DNA of 64,000 nucleotides from Flavobacterium piscisymbiosum (GCF_020905295.1 NZ_JAJJMM010000001.1:2170001-2234000); one strand, 5' to 3'. Positions 26,008-34,826 are shown, counted from the first letter of the stretch. Notes: generated from the sequence alone by a model not told the origin. Translations and numbers: made by a program.

Positions 26008-26510
26008 AAAAAAGATTAACCTATTCTTTATTGGTAATACTGTTTTTATCGCTTACAGCGTTTTCATTCCATAAATTTTATATGGGAGTTTTTCAGGTCA
26101 ATTATGCGGCCGAAAAGAAAATGATTCAAATTACTTCCCGAATTTTTATTGATGATCTGAATAATGGGATGGAAAAAAAATACCATCAAAAAACATTCGT
26201 TGGTACTGATAAGGAAACCCAGGCTGATATTGATTTATTAAAAAAATATCTTTCTGAAAATTTTACTATAAAAATAAACGGTCAGTCAAAACCCATTACT
26301 TTTTTGTCTAAAGAAGTAGAGGCAAACGATGTTTTGGTTTGTTATTCCAGAATAAAAGACATTAATACATTCAAAACAATCGAAATTTCGAACACTATTT
26401 TAGTCGATTGGAATGCCGAACAGCAGAACATTACACATATTTCAGCGTTTGGTACTAAAAAGAGTGTTCTTTTTACAGAATCGTCAAGGAAAGAATTGTT
26501 AAAGTACTAA
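26004..26510 (+). CDS. Small exported protein, DUF6702-like
   Basis: 168 residues. An N-terminal membrane or signal segment (YSLLVILFLSLTAFSFHKFY) is followed by KFYMGVFQVNYAAEKKMIQI and a beta-rich body with RIFIDDLNNGM. This pattern (HKFYMSxTxVxYNxxxKxLQITxRIFxDDLE) is seen in small proteins next to M1 peptidases in Flavobacteria, annotated DUF6702. Its coupling to the three paralogues upstream and the M1 peptidase downstream suggests a shared envelope role. Function unknown. Confidence 0.8.
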   Translation: MKKRLTYSLLVILFLSLTAFSFHKFYMGVFQVNYAAEKKMIQITSRIFIDDLNNGMEKKYHQKTFVGTDKETQADIDLLKKYLSENFTIKINGQSKPITFLSKEVEANDVLVCYSRIKDINTFKTIEISNTILVDWNAEQQNITHISAFGTKKSVLFTESSRKELLKY

Positions 26511-26576
26511 ATGATACTTAAAATTATTATTTTAATTGTTATTTTCACACCCTGATAAAATTACCATTAAAAATTT

Positions 26577-28814
26577 ATGAAAAAACTTTCATTATTATTG
26601 ATTTTTCCTGCAATCTTAATCGCTCAGGAAAAAACAGTTACTCCCAAACAACAAGGAAAGTACGATACGAACAAATTCAGCCAGATGTATGATTTGTTGG
26701 CAACACCTAATATGTTTCGTACAGCGTCCGGAGCTCCGGGACCAGCTTATTATCAGCAACAGGCAGATTATAAAATTGATATTGAATTAGACGATAAAAA
26801 TTCAAAAATAAACGGTTCTGAGGTTATTACGTATTCCAACAATTCACCGGATAGTTTAGAGTATTTATGGATTCAGTTAGATCAGAATCAGGCAAAAGCA
26901 AAAAGTCAGACCTCTTTGGCCGAAAGCGAAAAAATTAATCAGGTTTTTCCACTTGAAGGTTTTTCGAGCAAATATTTAAAGAAAGATCTTGAACGCGGTT
27001 TTAATATCGAATCTGTAAAAGATTCAAAAGGAAGCCCAATGTCATATACGATCAACGAAACAATGATGCGTATTAATCTTGTTACGCCTTTAAAGCCAGG
27101 GGAGAAAATTTCGATGGCTATAAAATGGTGGTACAATGTAAATAATTACAGAAAAGAAGGCGGACGTTCAGGTTATGAATTCTTCGAGAAAGACGGAAAC
27201 AAATTATACGTAATTGCACAGTTTTATCCAAGAATGGCCGTTTACAATGATGTAGAAGGATGGCAGAATATGCAGTTCTGGGGAAGTGGAGAGTTTGCTT
27301 TGCCTTTTGGAAATTTTGATGTAAACATTACAGTTCCTGCAGATCACGTAATAGATGCTACAGGAGAATTAATCAACAGAAGCGAAGTTTTTACACCAGA
27401 ACAGGTAAAACGTTACGAACAAGCACAAAAATCATTTGATAAACCTGTCGTAATTGTAACGCAGGCAGAAGCTGAAGCAGCAGAAAAAGGTTTCTCTGAA
27501 AAGAAAAAAACATGGAAATTTAGTGCAAAAAATGTACGTGATTTTGGTATTGCATCTTCAAGAAAATTTATTTACGATGCAATGGCGGTAAAGATTGGTA
27601 ACAAAGTGGTTATGGCCGAATCTCTTTATCCAAAAGAAGCAAATCCGCTTTGGGGAGAAACTTCAACAATGGTTGTGGCACATACTTTAAAAAGCTATTC
27701 ATCACACACATTCGATTATCCTTATCCAAAAGCAGTATCAGTTTCTGCAGAAGATCAAGGTATGGAATACCCAATGATTTGTTGGAATTTTGGTCGTCCT
27801 GACGAAAACGGAGTGACCAGTAAAGAAGTTAAAAACGGAATGATTGGTGTGGTAATTCATGAAGTAGGACATACTTTTTTCCCGATGATTGTAAACTCTG
27901 ATGAGCGTCAATGGAGCTGGATGGATGAAGGTTTGAATTCATTTTTAGAATATTTGGCAGAGCAGGAATTAGATCCTAATTTCCCGTCAAGACGTGGTCC
28001 TGCAAAGAACATTGTGCCTTACATGAGTGGTGATCAAAAGTTTTTAGAACCTATTATGTCTAATTCTGAGACCATTCATCAATTTGGAAATAATGCTTAC
28101 GGAAAACCGGCTACAGGTCTTAATATTTTAAGAGAAGTAGTTATGGGACGAGAACTGTTTGATTATGCTTTTAAAACATACGCAAACAGATGGAAGTTCA
28201 AACACCCAACCCCTGAAGATTTCTTCAGAACTATGGAAGATGCTTCTGCCGTAGATTTAGATTGGTTTTTTAGAGGATGGTTTTACTCCACAGATTTCGT
28301 AGATATCGGTATCAAAGATGTAAAACAATATTATGTTTCTGAAACTCCAACAGCCGATCTTAAAGATGTAAAAGTTAGAAAAGGACGCTTTGGTTTCGAA
28401 AAAGGGCCATTTGTTTACTTAGTAGCAGGAGATAATGCAGAGGTAAATAATTCAAGCAAAAAAGCCTTAAAAGTAGAAGATGTAAAATCCTTGGCTGATT
28501 ACGTAAGTCAAACCTTTACAGCTCAGGAAAAAGCAGAACTTAAATCGCCTAAGTATTTCTATGAAGTAGAATTCAACAAACCAGGCGGAATGATTATGCC
28601 AATCCTGGTTGAGATTACTTACGAAGACGGAACAAAAGATAATTACCAGTATCCGGCTCAAATCTGGAGAAAAAGTAATGATACCGCAAAGAAAGTGTAT
28701 GCAACTTCAAAAGCGATAAAAAGCATTCAGATAGATCCAAAATTAATGACAGCTGATATTGATGTGACCAATAATTCCTGGCCAAAAGTAGAAGTAAAGT
28801 CTAAATTTGATTAA
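26577..28814 (+). CDS. M1 family zinc metallopeptidase, exported
   Basis: 745 residues with a signal peptide (KLSLLLIFPAILIAQ). The M1 N-terminal beta domain covers about residues 55-240 (IDIELDDKNSKINGSEVITY). The catalytic domain has the substrate motif EDQGMEYPM in place of GxMEN, and the zinc site HEVGHTFFPM followed 18 residues later by WMDEGLNSFLEY (HExxH...E). The helical C-terminal region includes LDWFFRGWFYSTDFVDIGI. It is probably a periplasmic or outer-membrane aminopeptidase. It lies 66 bases after the DUF6702-like gene, with no terminator between, and ends at a strong terminator. Confidence 0.93.
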   Translation: MKKLSLLLIFPAILIAQEKTVTPKQQGKYDTNKFSQMYDLLATPNMFRTASGAPGPAYYQQQADYKIDIELDDKNSKINGSEVITYSNNSPDSLEYLWIQLDQNQAKAKSQTSLAESEKINQVFPLEGFSSKYLKKDLERGFNIESVKDSKGSPMSYTINETMMRINLVTPLKPGEKISMAIKWWYNVNNYRKEGGRSGYEFFEKDGNKLYVIAQFYPRMAVYNDVEGWQNMQFWGSGEFALPFGNFDVNITVPADHVIDATGELINRSEVFTPEQVKRYEQAQKSFDKPVVIVTQAEAEAAEKGFSEKKKTWKFSAKNVRDFGIASSRKFIYDAMAVKIGNKVVMAESLYPKEANPLWGETSTMVVAHTLKSYSSHTFDYPYPKAVSVSAEDQGMEYPMICWNFGRPDENGVTSKEVKNGMIGVVIHEVGHTFFPMIVNSDERQWSWMDEGLNSFLEYLAEQELDPNFPSRRGPAKNIVPYMSGDQKFLEPIMSNSETIHQFGNNAYGKPATGLNILREVVMGRELFDYAFKTYANRWKFKHPTPEDFFRTMEDASAVDLDWFFRGWFYSTDFVDIGIKDVKQYYVSETPTADLKDVKVRKGRFGFEKGPFVYLVAGDNAEVNNSSKKALKVEDVKSLADYVSQTFTAQEKAELKSPKYFYEVEFNKPGGMIMPILVEITYEDGTKDNYQYPAQIWRKSNDTAKKVYATSKAIKSIQIDPKLMTADIDVTNNSWPKVEVKSKFD

Positions 28815-28824
28815 TAATAAGACT

Positions 28825-28852
28825 AAAAGACTCTGAAAAGAGTCTTTTTTTT
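28825..28852 (+). terminator. Strong terminator after the M1 peptidase gene
   Basis: AAAAGACTC pairs perfectly with GAGTCTTTT across a six-base loop and continues as a T run of about ten bases. Confidence 0.93.
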
Positions 28853-28889
28853 TTAAGTAAATTTTAAAACTCGCAGCTACAAAATTTAA

Positions 28890-28897
28890 TATCTTTG
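28890..28897 (+). promoter_or_regulatory. -7 box of tatA
   Basis: TATCTTTG, 22 bases before the tatA ATG. It rules out the upstream in-frame GTG at 28895 as a start. Confidence 0.6.
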
Positions 28898-28918
28898 TGG
28901 CACACTAAAATAAAAGAT

Positions 28919-29278
28919 ATGTTTGGTATAGGAGGAGGAGAACTAGTTTTTATACTGTTTATAGTACTAATGCTTTTTGGTTCAGACAAAGTGCCCGAAA
29001 TTGCCCGTACAATGGGTAAAGCGATGGCGCAGCTAAAAAATGCAACCAATGATATTAAAAGTGAAATTCAAAAAGGAGCTGAGGCCAATGGTCTTGATCA
29101 GAACGCCTTAAATAGTATCACAGGCAATATCAATGCTCAGATTAACGATGCTAAAACAAATCTATTAGGAGACAGTACAAATTTAACTTCAAACATGTTA
29201 GGTGATACGGCCACAGAAATAGATAAAGTAAAAGAAGATATCGATTCTATCTCAGGACCTGTAAAACGCCAATTATAA
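28919..29278 (+). CDS. tatA: Twin-arginine translocase subunit TatA/TatB-like
   Basis: 119 residues. One N-terminal membrane segment (ELVFILFIVLMLFGSDKVPE) is followed by the hinge and amphipathic helix ARTMGKAMAQLKNATNDIKS, the TatA hallmark, and then a polar tail. The tail is longer than in short TatA proteins, so a TatB-like role is possible. TatA forms the pore for folded proteins with RR signals, and the alkaline phosphatase at 664 is a visible candidate substrate. The stop overlaps the next ATG (TAATG). Confidence 0.9.
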   Translation: MFGIGGGELVFILFIVLMLFGSDKVPEIARTMGKAMAQLKNATNDIKSEIQKGAEANGLDQNALNSITGNINAQINDAKTNLLGDSTNLTSNMLGDTATEIDKVKEDIDSISGPVKRQL

Positions 29279-29841
29279 TGCTCGAAAGAATAAAAGAATT
29301 AGATATCAATTTGTTGGTATATCTTAACGGTTTAGGATCTGAAACATTCGATAAATTTTGGCTGATTATTACCAATCAGTTAAATTGGACACCGCTTTTT
29401 TTATTAATGTTTTATTTCATCTATAAAAAAATAGGGGGAAAACAAACCTTGTATTTGCTGCTTTTTATAGCAATTTTGATCACTTTTACAGATCAGACAA
29501 CCAATTTGTTCAAACATACTTTCCAGCGTTTGCGTCCTTGTAATAACCCTGATATCAATTCGATTATACGCGTTGTTCAGGTGCGTAAATCCTATAGCTT
29601 TTTCTCAGGACATGCCGCCAATACAATGGCAGTAGCTACGTTTTTATTTTTGGTACTAAAACGTCATTTCAAATATTTAGGATTCTTGTTTTTATGGCCC
29701 TTAATTTTCGCTTATAGCCGCATTTATTTAGGATTGCACTATCCTGGAGATATCCTGACAGGTTATTTCTTCGGGGCACTTTTTGGGTTCTTGATTTATT
29801 TAGTATATCGAAAACTAAAACCACAATATTTTCCGGGATAA
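29278..29841 (+). CDS. PAP2 family membrane phosphatase
   Basis: 187 residues with about five membrane segments. The phosphatase signature is complete: KHTFQRLRPC (KxxxxxxRP), YSFFSGHAANTMAVA (PSGH-like, with F-S-G-H) and SRIYLGLHYPGDI (SRxxxxxHxxxD). Family members dephosphorylate lipid phosphates such as undecaprenyl pyrophosphate or phosphatidic acid. The gene overlaps tatA by one base, so the two are co-transcribed. No terminator with a T run is seen directly after it; a repeat follows. Confidence 0.92.
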   Translation: MLERIKELDINLLVYLNGLGSETFDKFWLIITNQLNWTPLFLLMFYFIYKKIGGKQTLYLLLFIAILITFTDQTTNLFKHTFQRLRPCNNPDINSIIRVVQVRKSYSFFSGHAANTMAVATFLFLVLKRHFKYLGFLFLWPLIFAYSRIYLGLHYPGDILTGYFFGALFGFLIYLVYRKLKPQYFPG

Positions 29842-29849
29842 TTTTTTTA

Positions 29850-29945
29850 GGAGCTATTCCAGCTATCCGTTTCAATTTTTTATGCCGAACCCCGGCATAA
29901 AAGGATTTCCTCCCGAAGCCTCGGGACTATCTGGGCTAGGGCACT
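29850..29945. repeat. Interspersed palindromic repeat with two hairpins
   Basis: GGAGCTATTCCAGCTATCCG is followed by the hairpin TATGCCG/CGGCATA (29881-29899), the 16-bp palindrome TCCCGAAGCCTCGGGA (29911-29926) and CTGGGCTAGGGCA. I know sequences of this type as repeats scattered through Flavobacterium genomes. It fills the gap between the convergent PAP2 and PhyH genes. Confidence 0.7.
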
Positions 29946-29961
29946 CATTTTCAAAAGAAAT

Positions 29962-30687
29962 TTAATTCAGAAGAATAGTCTTTTCGCTCCATTCCAGACC
30001 TTCAGGAAGTTGTTGTTTGCTCAATTCAATATGAATAACCCTTCTTCTTTCGTTATTGGTAGTTTTGTTTGAGGCGTGAAATAATAAAGGTTTCATAATC
30101 ATAATGCCACCTTTTTCTACTTCACACATGGTTTCTTTTTCTTTCTCGAAATCCATGTTTTCAATTCTCAAAATTCCTTTAGAATGAGAGTTATTGATCA
30201 CCTTTAGTGCGCCATTATCTTTCGTTGTTTTATCAAGATGAATCCTTATTGTAAAATTATCTTCTAAAATTTCTTTAGGAGGCTGAACAGCAAACTGGTT
30301 TTGTTTTACGGTCCAGTTTTCAAAATTTGCAGCCTCAATTTTTTTATTGACTGAAATGGTTAAATCCTGATGATATGCCACAAACCAATTCGATTTTTCG
30401 GGCTTATCAAAATAAATTGATTTGGTTATAAAATAGCCGCTTCCAAAATTAGATTCGATAATTTCTTTCAGATTTTCATTAAAAATAAAATCTAAAGTTT
30501 CCGGAACTTCTTTATGAAATTGTCTGATAGCGAATAAATCCTGAGATTTTCTAAAAGTAGCATTCTCAGAATCATTTTCGGTTACATCTTCAATTAATGA
30601 AATCAATTTTTCGATTTCGTTCTCAGAATAAATATCATTAATAATTGCAAAACCTTCGGAATTTATTTCGGCAATATGTTTCATCAT
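29962..30687 (-). CDS. Phytanoyl-CoA dioxygenase (PhyH) family protein
   Basis: 241 residues, a predicted Fe(II)/2-oxoglutarate oxygenase. The iron-binding HxD is in WFVAYHQDLTISV and the distal histidine in PLLFHASNKT; the 2-oxoglutarate arginine is in NNERRRVIHIEL. RIHLDKTTKDNGALKVINNS is the characteristic strand-turn. Starts at 30687 or 30684 (MM) are equivalent. Substrate unknown. Repeats lie on both sides of the gene. Confidence 0.88.
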   Translation of the reverse strand: MMKHIAEINSEGFAIINDIYSENEIEKLISLIEDVTENDSENATFRKSQDLFAIRQFHKEVPETLDFIFNENLKEIIESNFGSGYFITKSIYFDKPEKSNWFVAYHQDLTISVNKKIEAANFENWTVKQNQFAVQPPKEILEDNFTIRIHLDKTTKDNGALKVINNSHSKGILRIENMDFEKEKETMCEVEKGGIMIMKPLLFHASNKTTNNERRRVIHIELSKQQLPEGLEWSEKTILLN

Positions 30688-30708
30688 TCATTTATTTTTT
30701 GTGAATAG

Positions 30709-30837
30709 ACTCCTGCTTTAGCTGGAGTATATTATGTACGAAAAAAGAATAGGGCTTTAGCCAAAAGACTTAGTAGTTGGTTTCGGCTAAAGCCATAGTC
30801 TTTGTCTAAAATTTGAACCTCCAGCTAAAGCAGGAGG
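30709..30837. repeat. Nested inverted repeat (CTCCTGCTTTAGC family)
   Basis: CTCCTGCTTTAGCTGGAG (30710-30727) is perfectly inverted at 30819-30836. Inside are GGCTTTAGCC (30753-30762) and its inverse GGCTAAAGCC (30785-30794). The family is known to me from many Flavobacterium intergenic regions. It lies between the 5' end of the PhyH gene and the 3' end of the O-methyltransferase gene (both minus). Confidence 0.8.
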
Positions 30838-30900
30838 CTATTGAGATTTAGAGAATTAAAAAACTCAGCAGCTTAGCATCTCAGAAACTTAGTACCTTTT

Positions 30901-31542
30901 CTAAAGCACCCTACTAACCGTCAACCCATCACGAATGGGCAATAAAACGGTCTCTACTCTTGGATCGTTTTTCAAAAGCAAGTTATATTCTAAAAGTACT
31001 TTTGTGCTAACATCATTAGGGTGAACAGGTTCCAGGATTTTCCCGCTCCATAAAACATTATCAGATAAAATGATTCCGCCCTTATTCATTTTCGGAACAA
31101 TCATTTCCCAGTAATTCAGGTAATTTTCTTTATCGGCATCAATAAAAACCAAATCAAACTTTACATCAAGATCCGGAATGATATCTACCGCTTCTCCCAA
31201 ATGCTGAAAAATTTGTTTTCCCCAAGGCGATGCATCAAAATATTTGCGCTGAAAATCGACCAGTTCTTCTTTAATGTCAATAGTATGTAATTGTCCGTTT
31301 TCCTGCATTCCTTCGCACAAACACAAAGCAGCATAACCGGTATAAGTACCAATTTCAAGAATATTTACCGGACGTATCAATTTAGATAACATACTTAATA
31401 CACGACCCTGAAAATGTCCGCTTAACATTCTTGGTAAAAGTATTTTCTGGTAGGTTTCTTTATTAAGTTTTGCTAGTAATTCTGGTTCGTTTTCAGAATG
31501 TTGTTCGATATAATCTTCTAGTTCTTGTGATATAAAATGCAT
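30901..31542 (-). CDS. SAM-dependent O-methyltransferase (catechol/caffeoyl-CoA type)
   Basis: 213 residues from ATG 31542. It has the Methyltransf_3 features: LLPRMLSGHFQGRVLSMLSK, the glycine loop LEIGTYTGYAALCLCEG, TIDIKEEL, metal-binding FIDADKENYLNYW and LSDNVLWSGKI. These enzymes methylate small catechol-like compounds with a divalent metal. The substrate is unknown. The longer frame lacks family sequence. A minus-strand TATTTTTG box lies at 31568-31575. Confidence 0.92.
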   Translation of the reverse strand: MHFISQELEDYIEQHSENEPELLAKLNKETYQKILLPRMLSGHFQGRVLSMLSKLIRPVNILEIGTYTGYAALCLCEGMQENGQLHTIDIKEELVDFQRKYFDASPWGKQIFQHLGEAVDIIPDLDVKFDLVFIDADKENYLNYWEMIVPKMNKGGIILSDNVLWSGKILEPVHPNDVSTKVLLEYNLLLKNDPRVETVLLPIRDGLTVSRVL

Positions 31543-31567
31543 GTTGTAGTCTTGTATGTTTAAAGAG

Positions 31568-31575
31568 CAAAAATA
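31568..31575 (-). promoter_or_regulatory. Putative -7 box of the O-methyltransferase gene
   Basis: TATTTTTG on the minus strand, about 25 bases before the ATG at 31542. Confidence 0.45.
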
Positions 31576-31601
31576 CAAAAAATATCCCTTCACTTTTTTG
31601 C

Positions 31602-31630
31602 ATAAAAAAACCATCCGCATTGGCGGATGG
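31602..31630 (-). terminator. Terminator after the alanine-rich lipoprotein gene
   Basis: On the minus strand CCATCCGC pairs with GCGGATGG over a four-base loop and is followed by seven T. Confidence 0.92.
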
Positions 31631-31655
31631 TCCTGATTTTTAAATTCAAACGAAA

Positions 31656-32051
31656 CTATTTTTTCAAAGCTTCATTTACATCTTTAGCAGTTTTTACAGT
31701 TCCGTCTTTGGCTGCTTTTGCAGCTGCTTCGGTTTTTGCAGCTGCTTTTTGAGAAGCCTCTTTTACATCTGCAGCAGTTTTTTTAGCAGCGTTTTCTACA
31801 TCATTAGCTGTTTTTTTAGTAGCATCTTTTACATCCTGAACGGCATTTTGAGAAGCCTCTTTAGCACTTGCAGCAGCATTTTCTGCTTTGATCACCGCAC
31901 TGTCTTTTACTTCTTGAATATCTGTTGTTAAAGTGTCAACTTTGTTTCCAAGAGTCAATTCATCTTCTGCTGGTTTTTCCTTCTTTTCGCAAGATTGAAC
32001 AGCGAATGCTAATAAAGCGACAACAGCTAAGCTTAAAATTTGTTTTTTCAT
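31656..32051 (-). CDS. Alanine- and lysine-rich lipoprotein with helical repeats
   Basis: 131 residues. A lipoprotein signal (LAVVALLAFAVQSC, lipid on Cys21) is followed by a strongly helical, charged body with about 11-residue repeats (ENAAASAKEASQNAVQDVKD, ATKKTANDVENAAKKTAADV, KEASQKAAAKTEAAAKAAKD). It resembles apolipoprotein/LEA-type amphipathic helices and Lpp-like coiled coils. Probably a periplasmic helical lipoprotein. The role is unknown; possibly envelope spacing or stress. It has its own terminator. Confidence 0.8.
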   Translation of the reverse strand: MKKQILSLAVVALLAFAVQSCEKKEKPAEDELTLGNKVDTLTTDIQEVKDSAVIKAENAAASAKEASQNAVQDVKDATKKTANDVENAAKKTAADVKEASQKAAAKTEAAAKAAKDGTVKTAKDVNEALKK

Positions 32052-32221
32052 AATGAATAATTTTTTTTAGGTTGATAAAATTTAAAGGTTATAAAGCTGA
32101 AAAATAAAGATACACATTTAAAATGACTGAGCTCTTTGTAAGATTATTTTCCTTTTGACGCTAAGACAATTCTCGTGCCAAATATTAAGATCAAAAAAAA
32201 ATACCACAATTTTTTTTAAAT

Positions 32222-32251
32222 AAAAAAGGTATCTCGCCACAAGATACCTTT
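32222..32251 (-). terminator. Terminator of the YceI/porin operon
   Basis: AAAGGTATCT and AGATACCTTT pair across a seven-base loop; on the minus strand it runs into TTTTTT. It lies 58 bases past the stop of the last operon gene. Confidence 0.85.
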
Positions 32252-32308
32252 AAAAAAAAAACAAATTAGACATGAAAACAATTTAAAGAGAAATTATAGA
32301 TTAGATTT

Positions 32309-32860
32309 TTAGTTTTTATATAAACTAAAGTTAACTACGATTTCATCTCTAACTTTTATTAATCCCGCCATTTTTACGGGAGGTTCTAACTCAATATCAG
32401 AAAAGTTTAAGTTAAGTGATCCTTCAACTTTCTTATCAGAGCTGTATAATATAAAATCTTTGTATTTAAGTGTTTTGTTTGTGATCAAAAAAGTAAGGTT
32501 ACATTTGTAATTTTTACCAAACTGTTTTACATCAGTGATCGTTACAGTACTGTTAGGAAACGTTTTTACTTTTACGGTTCCTTGTAAATCTTTGGTCATG
32601 ATTTTGTTTCCACAATCAAAATCCGACATTTTAATTTCAGTATTGAAATTATTTTTTTTGTTAGAATTCAAAAAGAGAGTGTCTTTTTTTGAAAACGTAT
32701 TCGAACAATTGTATTTGCCAACTGTAGATACTCCGGTGATTTCTATTTTAATTTTATTTATTACCAGCGTTGTATCTTCTGCTAAAAAAGTGGGTTTAGC
32801 ACTTCCGAAGAAAGCGAAAATCGCTAAACCCATAATTAAGATTGAAAATCTTGTTTTCAT
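32309..32860 (-). CDS. Exported YceI-like protein (diverged)
   Basis: 183 residues with a signal peptide (FSILIMGLAIFAFFGSA). The body follows the YceI plan in weakened form: IEITGVSTVGKYNCSNTF corresponds to VAGTSTLHDWEM of the yceI at 34257, and PPVKMAGLIKVRDEIVVNFS to PTAMLGTIKTGQDLTLKFN. So I read it as a diverged YceI-family, lipocalin-like protein. It carries several cysteines (KYNCS, DFDCGN, YKCN), which its relatives here lack. It is last in the operon after the porin, 5 bases downstream. Confidence 0.7.
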   Translation of the reverse strand: MKTRFSILIMGLAIFAFFGSAKPTFLAEDTTLVINKIKIEITGVSTVGKYNCSNTFSKKDTLFLNSNKKNNFNTEIKMSDFDCGNKIMTKDLQGTVKVKTFPNSTVTITDVKQFGKNYKCNLTFLITNKTLKYKDFILYSSDKKVEGSLNLNFSDIELEPPVKMAGLIKVRDEIVVNFSLYKN

Positions 32861-32865
32861 TTTTT

Positions 32866-34251
32866 TTAGAATGAAATTGTAGCTTCAAACATTAGTCCTT
32901 CAAATTTTCCTCCGTAGAAATCATTTGGCATTGATACGCCACCTACGTTTCCAAATTGTTGGTAATTTTTGTAATTCTGTTGCACGTATGAAAGTTTTGC
33001 CAGAATGTTTTTAGTCATAAACCAACCTGCAGCAGCTTCAAATCTATTTACCTGAACCGCTTCAGCATCAGAGTTTCTTAGTTTACCATCTACTAAGTTG
33101 TATCTTGCACCCACATATAAATTTTCGTGGCTTCCAAAACGATATACCAAATCTCCAACATATTGATTGACTTTACGAGTATCATCTGTTCCTTTGTAAT
33201 CACCTCCAGAGGCAAATTCTAAAGTACCAAAGAATTCAAATCCTTTATATTTTACAAACGGGTTGATCATGTATGATGTAGCCCAGTTTCCAAACCCAGG
33301 ATTAAATCTACCGGTGTCTTTATTACTTTCAGAATCTAAAATATTTGAACTTGGGTAACCAATTGTTCCTGAATGTGTCATGACGCTATAAAAACGGCTT
33401 CCTGCTCTGTCTGAAGAATATAAGTTTCCACTAGAATTTGCTGTATGATAGTAAGATCCGGTAAGTCTAATTCTTAAATCGCTATCAATTTGTTTGTCCC
33501 AACCTAGTTTAGCCAAAATCGTAGGGCTAATAGTTGTGTTTTGATCTGGAGTAACAGCAGTAGTAGGTCCTGGAATAACTTCTTGTACGTTTTGATTTAA
33601 TTTAGAGTTTGTTGCTCCAATCATACTTATAAAACCGTTTCTGTTATAGTATATTTCAGCTCCCATTTCAGTGGTAAAAGCGTCCATGATATTGTTTCCA
33701 ATAAAAGGGTTTGTTATAGTATAAGCATTGTTACTTCTTCTAAAATGTGCATCACCGTAGTTGTTTTCCATTTGACCAATTTTGATGGTCGTATATTTCA
33801 TAACGTCTTCAAGTAAACCTTTTTTAATGAAGTCTAATTTGTCAATTTGCAGATATCCACCTTGTACCCAAGTTTCATGATGGTGTCTAGAGGCAAGATA
33901 TATATCTAAGTTTACACGTACTCCATCTGCTAATTGTGCTCCAATCGTCATGTTAGCATTAGGTAAATTAAAATCGTTTGTTAGGTTGTTTAATCTGTAT
34001 CCTGCATTTGGTGTTCCGGTATAATCTCCGTGATCGTTGAACGAGTTTATGGCTTGAAATTGTAATGCAAATGCACCACCTAAGTCTACACTGATGCCTT
34101 TGTAAGCAGTGGTATCTTTTCTAACGTCGAACACATTGATAGCTCTTTGGTCACGAGGAACCTGGTTCTGCATATTTCCAAAGCTAAGTTTTTGTGCATT
34201 AGCAGCAAATGTGCTCGCTAGTACTATAAATAATAGATAGATTTTTTTCAT
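32866..34251 (-). CDS. Outer-membrane porin-like beta-barrel protein
   Basis: 461 residues with a signal peptide (YLLFIVLASTFAANAQ) and alternating beta-strand sequence ending in an aromatic residue (GLMFEATISF), as outer-membrane barrels do. Typical strands include VNLDIYLASRHHHETWVQGG, YTTIKIGQMENNYGDAHFRR and NLYVGARYNLVDGKL. It resembles phosphate-selective porin or OprO-like annotations, but I cannot assign a substrate. It is sandwiched between yceI (5 bases upstream) and a YceI-like gene (5 bases downstream), so the three are co-transcribed and probably cooperate. Confidence 0.8.
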   Translation of the reverse strand: MKKIYLLFIVLASTFAANAQKLSFGNMQNQVPRDQRAINVFDVRKDTTAYKGISVDLGGAFALQFQAINSFNDHGDYTGTPNAGYRLNNLTNDFNLPNANMTIGAQLADGVRVNLDIYLASRHHHETWVQGGYLQIDKLDFIKKGLLEDVMKYTTIKIGQMENNYGDAHFRRSNNAYTITNPFIGNNIMDAFTTEMGAEIYYNRNGFISMIGATNSKLNQNVQEVIPGPTTAVTPDQNTTISPTILAKLGWDKQIDSDLRIRLTGSYYHTANSSGNLYSSDRAGSRFYSVMTHSGTIGYPSSNILDSESNKDTGRFNPGFGNWATSYMINPFVKYKGFEFFGTLEFASGGDYKGTDDTRKVNQYVGDLVYRFGSHENLYVGARYNLVDGKLRNSDAEAVQVNRFEAAAGWFMTKNILAKLSYVQQNYKNYQQFGNVGGVSMPNDFYGGKFEGLMFEATISF

Positions 34252-34256
34252 GGCGT

Positions 34257-34826
34257 TTATAAATTAAAGGTTAAATTAAATTTTAGTGTTAAATCCTGTC
34301 CGGTTTTAATAGTACCTAACATTGCTGTTGGAGACTTCATTCCAAACTCACTAAAAGTGATTTTGTTTGTTCCCTGCATATTTAGACCGTTTTGCGTAAC
34401 AGTTGTTTTTACCGTTGTTTTAAGCAATTTGCTAACTCCTGCAATGGTATAAGTTCCTGTTAGTTCCCAAGTAGTTTCATTTACTTTTTCTGCAGATTTC
34501 AAAACATATTTAATGTTTTTGTTTTTATCCGTTTTCAAAGTTTCATAAGCTACTTTGTCCATACTTTTTTTCTCACTTTTTACACTTTCTGCTGCAAGAG
34601 TTATCGATAAAGATTCTATCTCCGTTAGCTTAGAATTTGCAATCGTTAGATTCGCAGTTCCTGTTCCTGATGCTGATTTCATTTCCCAGTCATGTAAGGT
34701 TGATGTTCCGGCAACTGAAAATGTAGATTTACTGTCTAATGTGTAACTTTTTTGAGCAGTTGCAAGTGTGGTTATTCCTAAAAAGGAAATCACCAATGCT
34801 AATAATTTTATTCTTGTTGTTTTCAT
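34257..34826 (-). CDS. YceI family periplasmic protein
   Basis: 189 residues with a signal peptide (LLALVISFLGITTLATAQ). The YceI domain fills the rest: YTLDSKSTFSVAGTSTLHDW, MDKVAYETLKTDKNKNIKYV and FSEFGMKSPTAMLGTIKTGQ. Structures of family members show a lipocalin-like pocket that binds isoprenoid chains. The first gene of a three-gene operon with a porin. Its promoter shares an ATGAT-N4-ATCAT palindrome with the second yceI gene at 35123. Confidence 0.92.
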   Translation of the reverse strand: MKTTRIKLLALVISFLGITTLATAQKSYTLDSKSTFSVAGTSTLHDWEMKSASGTGTANLTIANSKLTEIESLSITLAAESVKSEKKSMDKVAYETLKTDKNKNIKYVLKSAEKVNETTWELTGTYTIAGVSKLLKTTVKTTVTQNGLNMQGTNKITFSEFGMKSPTAMLGTIKTGQDLTLKFNLTFNL

